The translations under genes and the position numbers were made by a program. The notes beneath the pieces are model-generated. The model searched no databases. It was given only the letters and a program-made list of their open reading frames with translations, and was not told the DNA's origin. Below are positions 1 to 5,156 of a stretch of 5,156 nt of DNA, piece after piece. The DNA lies in NCBI GenBank assembly GCA_009786615.1, contig WQRS01000107.1, positions 1-5,156 of the forward strand. The letters run 5' to 3'. Position 1 is the first letter of the stretch. Every line of letters starts with the position of its first letter. The stretch comes from Treponema sp. Its GTDB lineage: Bacteria; Spirochaetota; Spirochaetia; Treponematales; Breznakiellaceae.

Positions 1-281
1 TTCCGGTGAAGCGGCGCAAAATTCAGATTGTGCTTGAGGATGTTCAAGATGACGCTGAAATTATTCGTGGGCAAATCAGAAAATCTGTCTCCAGCATGAT
101 AAATCTTATCGGCGGTTTTCTGGGACGGGACACCAAAGGCAAATACGACATCTTAACGAACCTTTCGGTGCTCGGCGCCAAAACAAGTGATTACCAGAAT
201 GCCCTTAATGAAACGCTTTTGCAATTTCAAAAGATGGGGAGCCTTTTGGACGAAATTGAGGCGATGGAAGACGGGCGCTAA
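1..281 (+). CDS. C-terminal end of an unrecognised protein (5' end outside window)
   Basis: The frame is open from the left edge to a TAA at 279-281. A GTG at position 6 could start a 91-residue protein, but the frame is open to the edge and no SD is visible in the five bases before it, so this is more likely the tail of a longer gene. The visible part is soluble, charged and predicted helical. It contains a short less polar stretch (SSMINLIGGFLGRD), a KYDILTNLSVLG segment, and an acidic end LLDEIEAMEDGR. I see no catalytic motif, signal peptide or membrane segment. I do not recognise the family and assign no function. A probable terminator follows immediately, so this gene appears to end its transcription unit and is probably not co-transcribed with the glutamine synthetase gene. 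Confidence 0.6.
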   Translation, partial: PVKRRKIQIVLEDVQDDAEIIRGQIRKSVSSMINLIGGFLGRDTKGKYDILTNLSVLGAKTSDYQNALNETLLQFQKMGSLLDEIEAMEDGR

Positions 282-282
282 A

Positions 283-325
283 GGCGTGAACTTAGGGAAC
301 CAGTTGCCTAAAACGCTGTTTTTTT
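283..325 (+). terminator. Probable rho-independent terminator of the upstream gene
   Basis: Two bases after the TAA, a broken stem can form. Positions 283-287 (GGCGT) pair with 313-317 (ACGCT), and after an internal loop 292-296 (TTAGG) pairs with 307-311 (CCTAA). One base later come seven T residues (319-325). The stem is interrupted and not very GC-rich, so strength is uncertain, but its position and T-run fit an intrinsic terminator. Confidence 0.5.
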
Positions 326-345
326 GTAGTGTGTACAGGACTCAA

Positions 346-480
346 TGAGGCTGTTGCAAAACTTCAGTTTTTGCGACAGCTTCCCTAAATTATTGGAAAA
401 AGTGGGCGCTAACCTTTGGTTCGACAGACCGCTTTTTCCAGAGCTTGTTGCGAAACTAACCGAGTTTTGCAACAAGCTCA
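346..480 (+). repeat. 135-bp palindromic element with inverted ends (MITE-like)
   Basis: The ends are inverted copies. Positions 346-363 read TGAGGCTGTTGCAAAACT, and the reverse complement of 463-480 reads TGAGCTTGTTGCAAAACT, a match at 16 of 18. Inside are three consecutive hairpins: 347-361 with 369-383 (15 bp including two G-T pairs), 394-405 with 429-440 (12 bp, one G-T), and 441-457 with 463-479 (17 bp, one G-T, loop AACCG). The left and right halves resemble each other in inverted order, so the element is also one long imperfect palindrome. It encodes nothing recognisable. The sequence ACAGGA occurs at 335-340 and at 480-485, so a target duplication is possible but unproven. Its position in the leader of the next gene means it would be transcribed as strongly folded RNA. 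Confidence 0.65.
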
Positions 481-481
481 C

Positions 482-489
482 AGGAGAGG
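482..489 (+). promoter_or_regulatory. Ribosome binding site that fixes the glutamine synthetase start
   Basis: AGGAGAGG lies five bases before the ATG at 495. The same frame is open back to an ATG at 345, but that codon sits at the edge of the palindromic element and has no SD. The 50 extra residues would be a translation of the repeat. The start at 495 is therefore preferred. Confidence 0.85.
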
Positions 490-494
490 TTTGT

Positions 495-2662
495 ATGCGC
501 CATCTTTCAGACAAATGCTGTAACCGCGCCGCGCGGGAAATCGACTTCACTGAAACGCCGGTTACCGAACTATACGGACGAAACTGTTTTTCAAACACGG
601 TCATGCGCGAGCTGTTGCCAAAAAACATATACAAAGAACTTGTGGCAGTCCAAAACGGGGAAAAAGAACTCACCCTTGAAGTTGCCGAAGTTGTCGCTTC
701 CTCCATGCGTGAGTGGGCAATCGCCAAAGGCGCGACTCATTATACGCACCTGTTTCAGCCGCTGACAGGTCTTACCGCCGAAAAGCACGAATCGTTTATC
801 TCGCCCACCGGCGACGGAAAAATGATGATGGAGTTTTCAGGCAAGGCGCTTATCAAAGGCGAGTCCGATGCCTCAAGCCTGCCTTCAGGCGGTCTTCGGG
901 CGACATTCGAGGCTCGCGGTTATACCGCGTGGGACGTTACAAGTCCAGCGTTTCTTAAATCAGACCCCACAGGAACCACTCTCTGCATCCCCACTGCTTT
1001 TATCAGCTACTACGGGCAGGCGCTTGATCAAAAAGTGCCCCTTTTGAAATCCGTGGCGGCTATTTCCAAGCAGTCGCTGCGAATACTGCGCGCCTTGGGC
1101 GACAATGTAACCAAGCGCGTGGTTGCCTACCTCGGTCCCGAACAGGAATATTTTCTTATTGATAAGGAATTTTACGATAAGCGCCCGGACATCATGCTTA
1201 CAGGGCGGACAGTTTTTGGTGCGCTGCCCGCAAAAGGGCAGGAGATGGAGGATCACTACTACGGGGCGATTAAGGAGCGTATTGCCGCTTTTATGCGCGA
1301 GGTGAACGCGGAGCTCTGGAAAGTGGGAATTCCTGCGAAAACGCAGCACAACGAAGTAGCGCCAAACCAGTTTGAGATTGTGCCTGTGTATTCAAACTGC
1401 ACAGAAGCTGCGGATGAAAACCAGTTTATTATGGAGACGCTGCACAACGTGTCCAGGCGCTACGGCATGGAAGCCCTGCTCCACGAAAAGCCCTTTGCCG
1501 GAGTCAACGGTTCGGGCAAGCACAACAACTGGTCGCTTGGAACAAACGAGGGGGTAAACATTTTTGACCCCGGTGCAAACCCGGAAACAAACGCCCGCTT
1601 CCTTTTGTTCGCGGCGGCAGTGGTGGAGGCTATTGACCGCTATGCGCTCCTTCTGCGCTGTGCTGCGGCCTGTTCGGGCAACGAGCACCGCCTCGGTGCA
1701 AACGAAGCGCCGCCTGCAATCATCTCGATGTTTTTCGGCGGTCCGCTGACTGAGATTTTTGAGAACATAGCCAAAGGCAAAACCAACGGAAAGTCTTCAT
1801 CGAAAGAAAAAATTAAAATTGGTGTTTCAAGTCTTCCGGCGCTCCCAAAGATGTTTCTGACAGAAACCGCACAAGCCCCTTTGCCTTCACAGGCAACAAG
1901 TTTGAGTTCCGCATGGTGGGCGCTTCAGAGTCGGTTGCTTCCCCTACCATGTGCATCAACGTTGCCGTTGCCCAGGTTCTCAAAGAGTTTGCCGACAAGC
2001 TTGAGCCTGTCGCCGGAAAACCAGGAAGTCTCAACGAAAAGATACATGCCATCATCAAGGAGTCCTACGCAAAGCACGGGCGCGTGGTGTTTAACGGCAA
2101 CGGCTATACGGAGGAGTGGATCAAAGAAGCAGAGCGCCGCGGGCTTCCCCATATGCGGGGCACGGTTGATGCCCTTGCCGTCCTAGCCCAAAGTGACACG
2201 ATTTCCCTTTTTGAAGAACACGGCGTTTTGACTAAAGAGGAACTGGAAAGCCGTTACCACATCTATCTGGAAAAGTATTCCAAGCAGATAAACATAGAAG
2301 CGGGTGTCATGGTGGAAATGGCACGCCGCCAGATATTTCCGGCTGTAAGTGCGTATGCTGCCGAACTTGCGCGCGACGCTGTTTCCCTTGCGGAAATCAA
2401 TGCCGAATGCGCCCCGCAAGAGGAGCGGGCACGGGCAATCGCAAAACTCTGTAAAGAGCTTTATGAGGAAACCGCCAATCTTCAGGATGTCCTTGCGAAA
2501 ACCTACGACATTGGGGACTCTTTGGATCAGGCGCACTCGTACTCGGAGGATGTACGCCCGGCAATGGCGCAGGTTCGCCTGCGGGCAGATGCCCTTGAAA
2601 AGCTCGTGCCCAAAGACGCGTGGCCGTTCCCGGGTTATGAGGAGCTGCTGTTTAAGCTATAG
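495..2662 (+). pseudogene. glnN: Type III glutamine synthetase, broken by a single -1 frameshift (possibly recoded)
   Basis: Glutamine synthetase joins ammonia to glutamate using ATP in the cytoplasm. Reading 495-1850 and then 1850-2662 (back one base) gives 722 residues, a normal length for the large type III family. Signatures in order: FESFISPTGD-type N-terminal segment near 99-107, GPEQEYFLID with a metal-site glutamate (214-223), AKTQHNEVAPNQFEIVPVY (281-299), the substrate loop NGSGKHNNWSLGT (338-350), then after the break DRNRTSPFAFTGNKFEFR (456-473) and a C-terminal helical region ending WPFPGYEELLFKL. Without the shift, translation stops at 2184-2186 after 563 residues, the last 111 out of frame, and loses the RNRTSPF and KFEFR active-site segments. 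Downstream coding is otherwise intact, so the lesion is recent, a sequence error, or a recoding site. The ATG at 1913 has no SD and is not a separate gene start. The family is certain; whether the gene is functional is not. Confidence 0.85.
1844..1867 (+). other. Frameshift site: C CCA AAG heptamer plus short inverted repeat
   Basis: In the upstream frame the codons are CTC CCA AAG ATG. The heptamer 1844-1850 (C CCA AAG) fits the X XXY YYZ pattern for -1 slippage. Slipping both tRNAs back gives CCC AAA, and the next codon becomes GAT, yielding LPALPKDVSDRNR as expected for the family. Two bases downstream, GTTTCTG (1853-1859) and CAGAAAC (1861-1867) form an AT-rich inverted repeat. It is weak and close as a frameshift stimulator, and I see no good internal SD upstream. 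A lost C from an ancestral CTC CCC AAA GAT would produce the same sequence, so the pattern alone does not show recoding. Confidence 0.6.
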
Positions 2663-2671
2663 TTTGCTCTA

Positions 2672-2701
2672 TTGACAAGATCCCGCCTCACCATGTAAAT
2701 T
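2672..2701 (+). promoter_or_regulatory. Probable sigma-70-type promoter of the his operon
   Basis: A perfect -35 TTGACA is at 2672-2677, ten bases after the glutamine synthetase stop. Candidate -10 boxes are TGTAAA at 2694-2699 (16-base spacer) or TAAATT at 2696-2701 (18-base spacer), each matching four of six consensus bases. Either predicts transcription starting at about 2705-2709, on or just before the leader peptide ATG at 2708. Confidence 0.6.
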
Positions 2702-2707
2702 AACCAC

Positions 2708-2782
2708 ATGAAACAGATTTTTGCGGTATGCCACCATCACCACCATTGTTCTCAGTCGCCGCAGGAATCCGCCGCCTTTTAG
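2708..2782 (+). CDS. hisL: His operon leader peptide (24 residues, five consecutive His)
   Basis: This small reading frame starts at ATG 2708, begins MKQIFAVCHHHHHC and ends with TAG at 2780-2782. The five His codons (CAC CAT CAC CAC CAT, 2732-2746) are flanked by Cys codons. Its role is to sense charged tRNA-His: ribosomes stall at the His run when histidine is scarce, which controls the RNA structures that follow. This is the job of hisL in enteric bacteria, whose peptide has seven His residues. An in-frame TAA at 2696-2698 rules out a longer version. No SD is present before the ATG, and the promoter places the RNA start at about the same position, so translation may be leaderless. The peptide itself probably has no function after synthesis. 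Confidence 0.85.
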   Translation: MKQIFAVCHHHHHCSQSPQESAAF

Positions 2783-2832
2783 GCGCATAAACGGAAAGCA
2801 AAGCCGTGGATTCCAGTCCACGGCTTTTTTTT
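2716..2832 (+). promoter_or_regulatory. Histidine transcription attenuator (alternative RNA hairpins 1:2, 2:3, 3:4)
   Basis: Three mutually exclusive pairings can be drawn. The 1:2 hairpin pairs 2716-2727 with 2758-2769 (12 bp, three G-T pairs), and its loop contains all five His codons. The 2:3 antiterminator pairs 2764-2772 (GGAATCCGC) with 2806-2814 (GTGGATTCC), 9 bp with one G-T. The 3:4 terminator pairs 2801-2810 with 2817-2826. A ribosome stalled on the His codons covers segment 1 and leaves segment 2 free, so 2:3 forms and transcription continues into hisG. A ribosome reaching the stop at 2780-2782 covers segment 2, so 3:4 forms and transcription ends. With no translation, 1:2 forms and again permits 3:4. 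This is the classical enteric his/trp logic; the pairings are read from the sequence and the mechanism is inferred. Confidence 0.8.
2801..2832 (+). terminator. Attenuator terminator (rho-independent)
   Basis: AAGCCGTGGA (2801-2810) pairs perfectly with TCCACGGCTT (2817-2826) around a six-base loop TTCCAG. The T-run covers 2825-2832. It begins 18 bases after the leader peptide stop and ends 26 bases before the hisG ATG. There is no other terminator between the glutamine synthetase stop and this hairpin, so it may also stop read-through transcripts from that gene. Confidence 0.9.
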
Positions 2833-2858
2833 GCTTTCTTTCATTTGAAGGAGTTTTG

Positions 2859-3713
2859 ATGAACACACTGCGCATCCTCATCCCCAAAGGCCGTATCTTT
2901 GAAAACGTCTCTAAGCTTTTCGCAGAAGCCGGTTTTCCCATCTGCCTTGCAGAAAGAACCTATCGTCCCATACTTGATGCCCCGTGGCTGCACGCCAAAA
3001 TCATGAAGCCGCAGAACGTGGGTGAGCTTTTGGAACTTGGCAGCCACGATGTTGGTTTTACCGGAATCGACTGGATACGGGAAAGTGATGCCGAAGTGGA
3101 GGAGATTTTAGACTTGGGCTTTGACAAGGTACGTATCGTTGCGGCAATTCCTTCCGGAACGGACGAGGAAGAACTCAAACGCCGAAAGATTGTCGCCGCC
3201 ACAGAGTACGTGAACCTCGCTGAAACGTGGCTCCGTGAATCAGGCTACCAGTACCGCCTCTTGCGAACTTACGGCGCAACGGAAGTGTTTCCTCCGGACG
3301 ACGCGGAAATGATCATAGATAACACTTCTTCCGGGCAGACGCTCAAGGACAACGGGCTTAAAATCATCGCCACTTTGCTGGAATCCTCCACCCGCTTCGT
3401 TGCTTCCAAAACGGCGCTCGCCGACAAGGAAAAACGCGGCCGCATCGAGGAGCTCGCCATGCTTTTTAAGGCGGTGCTTGACGGGCGGGAGCGGGTGATG
3501 CTTGAAATGAACGTGCCCAAGCAGGGTTTTGACCAGTTGGTTGCGGGGCTTCCCGCCATGCGCAGCCCGACCATTGCCCCGCTGTACGGCGATGAAGGGT
3601 ACGCGGTAAAAATAGCGGTGCGAAAGAGCGAAGTTTCCCTTATCATCCCACGCCTGAAAAAGGCTGGGGCTGTAGACATTGTGGAGTACGATTTGCGGAA
3701 AGTGGTTCCGTAA
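2859..3713 (+). CDS. hisG: ATP phosphoribosyltransferase, long form
   Basis: HisG catalyses the first, committed step of histidine synthesis, joining ATP and PRPP to give phosphoribosyl-ATP in the cytoplasm. The 284-residue product shows the N-terminal LIPKGR (7-12), the segment KPQNVGELLELGSHDVGFTG (50-69), and the PRPP-binding loop DNTSSGQTLKDNGL (154-167). The last 75 or so residues (about 212-284, with LEMNVPKQGFDQLVAGLPA and a SPTIAPL segment) match the regulatory C-terminal domain of the long form. This form is self-sufficient, needs no HisZ partner, and is inhibited by histidine in known members. The ATG at 2859 has AAGGAG at 2848-2853, five bases away. The frame is open further upstream, but that part runs through the attenuator. 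It is the first enzyme gene of the operon and sits directly behind the attenuator; hisB follows after 21 bases. Confidence 0.96.
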   Translation: MNTLRILIPKGRIFENVSKLFAEAGFPICLAERTYRPILDAPWLHAKIMKPQNVGELLELGSHDVGFTGIDWIRESDAEVEEILDLGFDKVRIVAAIPSGTDEEELKRRKIVAATEYVNLAETWLRESGYQYRLLRTYGATEVFPPDDAEMIIDNTSSGQTLKDNGLKIIATLLESSTRFVASKTALADKEKRGRIEELAMLFKAVLDGRERVMLEMNVPKQGFDQLVAGLPAMRSPTIAPLYGDEGYAVKIAVRKSEVSLIIPRLKKAGAVDIVEYDLRKVVP

Positions 3714-3734
3714 CAAAACCGGAGGAGGAAGACG

Positions 3735-4340
3735 ATGGGAAGAACGGCGGAAGTTGAACGGAGTACGACAGAAACATCTATCGTGATGAGGCTCACTTTG
3801 GATTCAAGCGGAGAGGCGAAAATTGATTACCCAATTGGGTTTATGGCGCATATGTTTACAGCTTTTGCCCGGCACGGTCATTTCGACCTTGAAATAAAGG
3901 CACGGGGCGACATAGAAGTTGACCAGCACCATCTGGTGGAGGATTCAGGCATAGTACTCGGTTCCTGTTTTGCACGCGCGCTGGGGGAGCGGAAGGGGAT
4001 ACAACGGGTGGGGAGTTGTCTTTTCCCCATGGATGAAACGCTGGCACGTGCGGCGGTGGATATTTCAGGCCGCCCGTATCTCGTTTATGAAGCGGGGCTT
4101 TCAGGCATCCCCCTTGTTTCAGGCTCCTCCTCTTTCCAAACCGATACGGTGCATGATTTTTGGCAGGGTTTTGTTTCCGCTTCAGGCATGACCCTGCACC
4201 TTGACATACTGCGGGGCAGAAGCTGCCACCACAAAATTGAGGCGCTTTTTAAAGCCGCCGCCCGCGCATTACGGGAAGCCTGCGCCATCGACCTTTCTTC
4301 GCCTGACATCATCCCTTCCACAAAAGGAGTGCTCGCATGA
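3735..4340 (+). CDS. hisB: Imidazoleglycerol-phosphate dehydratase (monofunctional)
   Basis: HisB removes water from imidazole glycerol phosphate to give imidazole acetol phosphate, using manganese in a 24-subunit enzyme. The 201-residue length matches the stand-alone dehydratase, with no fused phosphatase domain. Metal-binding signatures are HM at 39-40, HHLVE (65-69) and HHKIE (165-169), with PMDETLARAAVDISGRPYLV (98-117) between them. Two positions differ from the usual consensus: the residue before H39 is Ala where FxDHM is common, and residue 64 is Gln where DDHH is common; the metal ligands themselves are present. GGAGGAGG at 3721-3728 precedes the ATG by six bases. The stop overlaps the hisH start as ATGA, so coupled translation is likely. 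Confidence 0.95.
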   Translation: MGRTAEVERSTTETSIVMRLTLDSSGEAKIDYPIGFMAHMFTAFARHGHFDLEIKARGDIEVDQHHLVEDSGIVLGSCFARALGERKGIQRVGSCLFPMDETLARAAVDISGRPYLVYEAGLSGIPLVSGSSSFQTDTVHDFWQGFVSASGMTLHLDILRGRSCHHKIEALFKAAARALREACAIDLSSPDIIPSTKGVLA

Positions 4341-4960
4341 TAGGCGTTATCGATTACGGCGCGGGCAACCTGGGTTCGGTAATGAACGCCCTAAAGCGGC
4401 TTGGGCTTGCCGCCGGATTCACTTCAGGACCTGAAGACTTGGGCGCTTCCTCGCCGTTCCGGAAAATTATCTTTCCCGGAGACGGGCATTTTGCCACAGC
4501 AATGTCATCACTTGAAAAATCAGGTTACGCGCAGGCGATATCCGAGTGGATACAGGCTGACAAACCCTTTTTGGGCATTTGCATAGGCTTACAGCTTCTA
4601 TTTGATTGTTCGGAAGAAGCACCGCCCGTTGACGGAATAACGGTAAGCGGGCTTAAGGTTATCCCGGGTGAGGTAAAGCGTTTTCCAGGTAGGATTGTCC
4701 CGCAAATAGGCTGGAATAAAACAGCCGCCCGAAACAACTCAAAACTTTTTTCAGGTCTTCCTGAAAATACGTTTTTTTACTATATACACTCCTATTATGC
4801 CGCCCCGTCAGACTATAGCGTTGTTGCCGCGGAGGCAGAATACTATGTGCCGTACTGCTGCGCGGTGCAGCGTGGGGCGCTTTCGGCGGTTCAGTTCCAC
4901 CCGGAAAAGTCAGGTGTGTGGGGAATCAGGCTTTTGGAAAATTGGGCGGGAGGTGTGTAA
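4337..4960 (+). CDS. hisH: Imidazole glycerol phosphate synthase, glutaminase subunit
   Basis: HisH is a class I glutamine amidotransferase. It releases ammonia from glutamine and passes it through a tunnel to HisF, which makes imidazole glycerol phosphate and AICAR. The 207-residue protein begins [15 protein letters not shown]. It carries the catalytic triad: Cys82 in [10 protein letters not shown] (80-89), and His188 and Glu190 in VQFHPEKS (185-192). The PQIGWN segment (122-127) corresponds to the usual PHMGWN. The oxyanion-strand segment reads FPGDGHF (46-52), whereas PGVG is usual, so Asp49 replaces Val. AAAGGAG at 4323-4329 lies seven bases before the ATG, inside the end of hisB. The gene overlaps hisB by four bases and hisF by one, as expected for subunits made in equal amounts. 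Confidence 0.95.
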   Translation: MIGVIDYGAGNLGSVMNALKRLGLAAGFTSGPEDLGASSPFRKIIFPGDGHFATAMSSLEKSGYAQAISEWIQADKPFLGICIGLQLLFDCSEEAPPVDGITVSGLKVIPGEVKRFPGRIVPQIGWNKTAARNNSKLFSGLPENTFFYYIHSYYAAPSDYSVVAAEAEYYVPYCCAVQRGALSAVQFHPEKSGVWGIRLLENWAGGV

Positions 4961-5156
4961 TGCAGGCAAAACGAATAATTCCCTGCCTTGACGTGGATGA
5001 CGGCAGGGTAGTAAAAGGTGTGAAGTTTAAGGGCATTCAGGATGTCGGCGATCCGGTGGAATTGGCACGGCGTTACAACGATGACGGGGCGGACGAACTC
5101 ACCTTTTTGGACATAGGCGCGTCGTACAAAAGCCGCGCAACTTTGCTGGATGTTGT
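4960..5156 (+). CDS. hisF: Imidazole glycerol phosphate synthase, cyclase subunit (partial, 3' end outside window)
   Basis: HisF is the barrel-shaped partner of HisH. It uses the ammonia delivered by HisH to convert PRFAR into imidazole glycerol phosphate and AICAR, the latter returning to purine synthesis. The 65 visible codons begin [20 protein letters not shown] and include Asp11, one of the two catalytic aspartates; the second, near residue 130, is beyond the window. The segment [20 protein letters not shown] (31-50) is typical. DIGAS at 51-55 stands where DITAS is usual. The ATG overlaps the hisH stop as TAATG, with GGGAGG at 4948-4953 as SD six bases before it. Confidence 0.95.
   Translation, partial: MQAKRIIPCLDVDDGRVVKGVKFKGIQDVGDPVELARRYNDDGADELTFLDIGASYKSRATLLDV

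Noticed and set aside
345..494. In-frame N-terminal extension of glutamine synthetase from the ATG at 345
   Set aside because: It has no SD, translates the palindromic repeat, and does not look like the family N-terminus; the ATG at 495 has a strong SD.
308..727. Reverse-strand open frames across the window, including 308-727 and 3240-3796
   Set aside because: They are antisense to well-supported genes or to the palindromic element, have no SD or recognisable motif, and look like mirror frames of codon-biased genes.
1913..2662. Separate 249-residue gene starting at ATG 1913
   Set aside because: No SD precedes the ATG, and conserved family sequence (DRNRTSPFAFTGNKFEFR) lies upstream in the same frame, so it is the second half of the broken glutamine synthetase gene.
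2692..2710. Inverted CATGT/ACATG pair over the his -10 region as a repressor operator
   Set aside because: Only five bases per arm, overlapping the -10 and the leader start codon; too short to support an operator when attenuation already explains control.
2732..2746. CAC/CAT run as a simple repeat or a metal-binding His tag
   Set aside because: It lies in a complete small frame inside an attenuator just before hisG, which explains it better; codons alternate rather than repeat exactly.
2721..2858. N-terminal extension of HisG upstream of 2859
   Set aside because: The open frame runs through the attenuator and terminator; HisG homology starts at MNTLRILIPKGR with an SD five bases before ATG 2859.
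3829..3840. Perfect 12-bp palindrome ACCCAATTGGGT inside hisB
   Set aside because: It lies inside coding sequence with no neighbouring promoter or second copy, so it is probably chance.

Overview
The window most likely comes from a spirochaete, with a Treponema-type genome the best guess. It has a type III glutamine synthetase gene followed at once by a histidine operon encoding a long-form HisG and a stand-alone HisB. GC content is moderate, SD sequences are strong (AGGAGAGG, AAGGAG, GGAGGAGG) and genes are tightly packed. The lineage call is inference: type III glutamine synthetases also occur in Bacteroidetes, cyanobacteria and some Clostridia.

Layout, all on the + strand. Positions 1-281 hold the end of an unrecognised gene, followed by a probable intrinsic terminator (283-325). 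Positions 346-480 hold a compact palindromic element with near-identical 18-bp inverted ends and three internal hairpins; it looks like a MITE-type repeat and abuts the ribosome binding site of the next gene. Positions 495-2662 encode a 722-residue type III glutamine synthetase whose frame is broken once, at 1844-1850. The break is a one-base shift at the sequence C CCA AAG, which is also a formal -1 slippery heptamer.

Positions 2672-2832 form a histidine attenuator. A TTGACA promoter is followed by a 24-codon leader peptide with five consecutive His codons, a 1:2 hairpin enclosing those codons, a 2:3 antiterminator, and a GC-rich 3:4 terminator with eight T residues. The operon follows as hisG (2859-3713), hisB (3735-4340), hisH (4337-4960) and the start of hisF (from 4960). 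The last three overlap at ATGA and TAATG junctions, which suggests translational coupling.

HisG commits PRPP and ATP to histidine synthesis, HisH-HisF assemble imidazole glycerol phosphate, and HisB dehydrates it. The long HisG form should give feedback inhibition of the enzyme, while the attenuator should tie transcription to charged tRNA-His. The glutamine synthetase next door makes glutamine, the nitrogen donor used by HisH, so the two units are metabolically linked even if separately controlled. The most notable content is the complete three-state attenuator. Its leader peptide appears to lack a ribosome binding site and may be leaderless.
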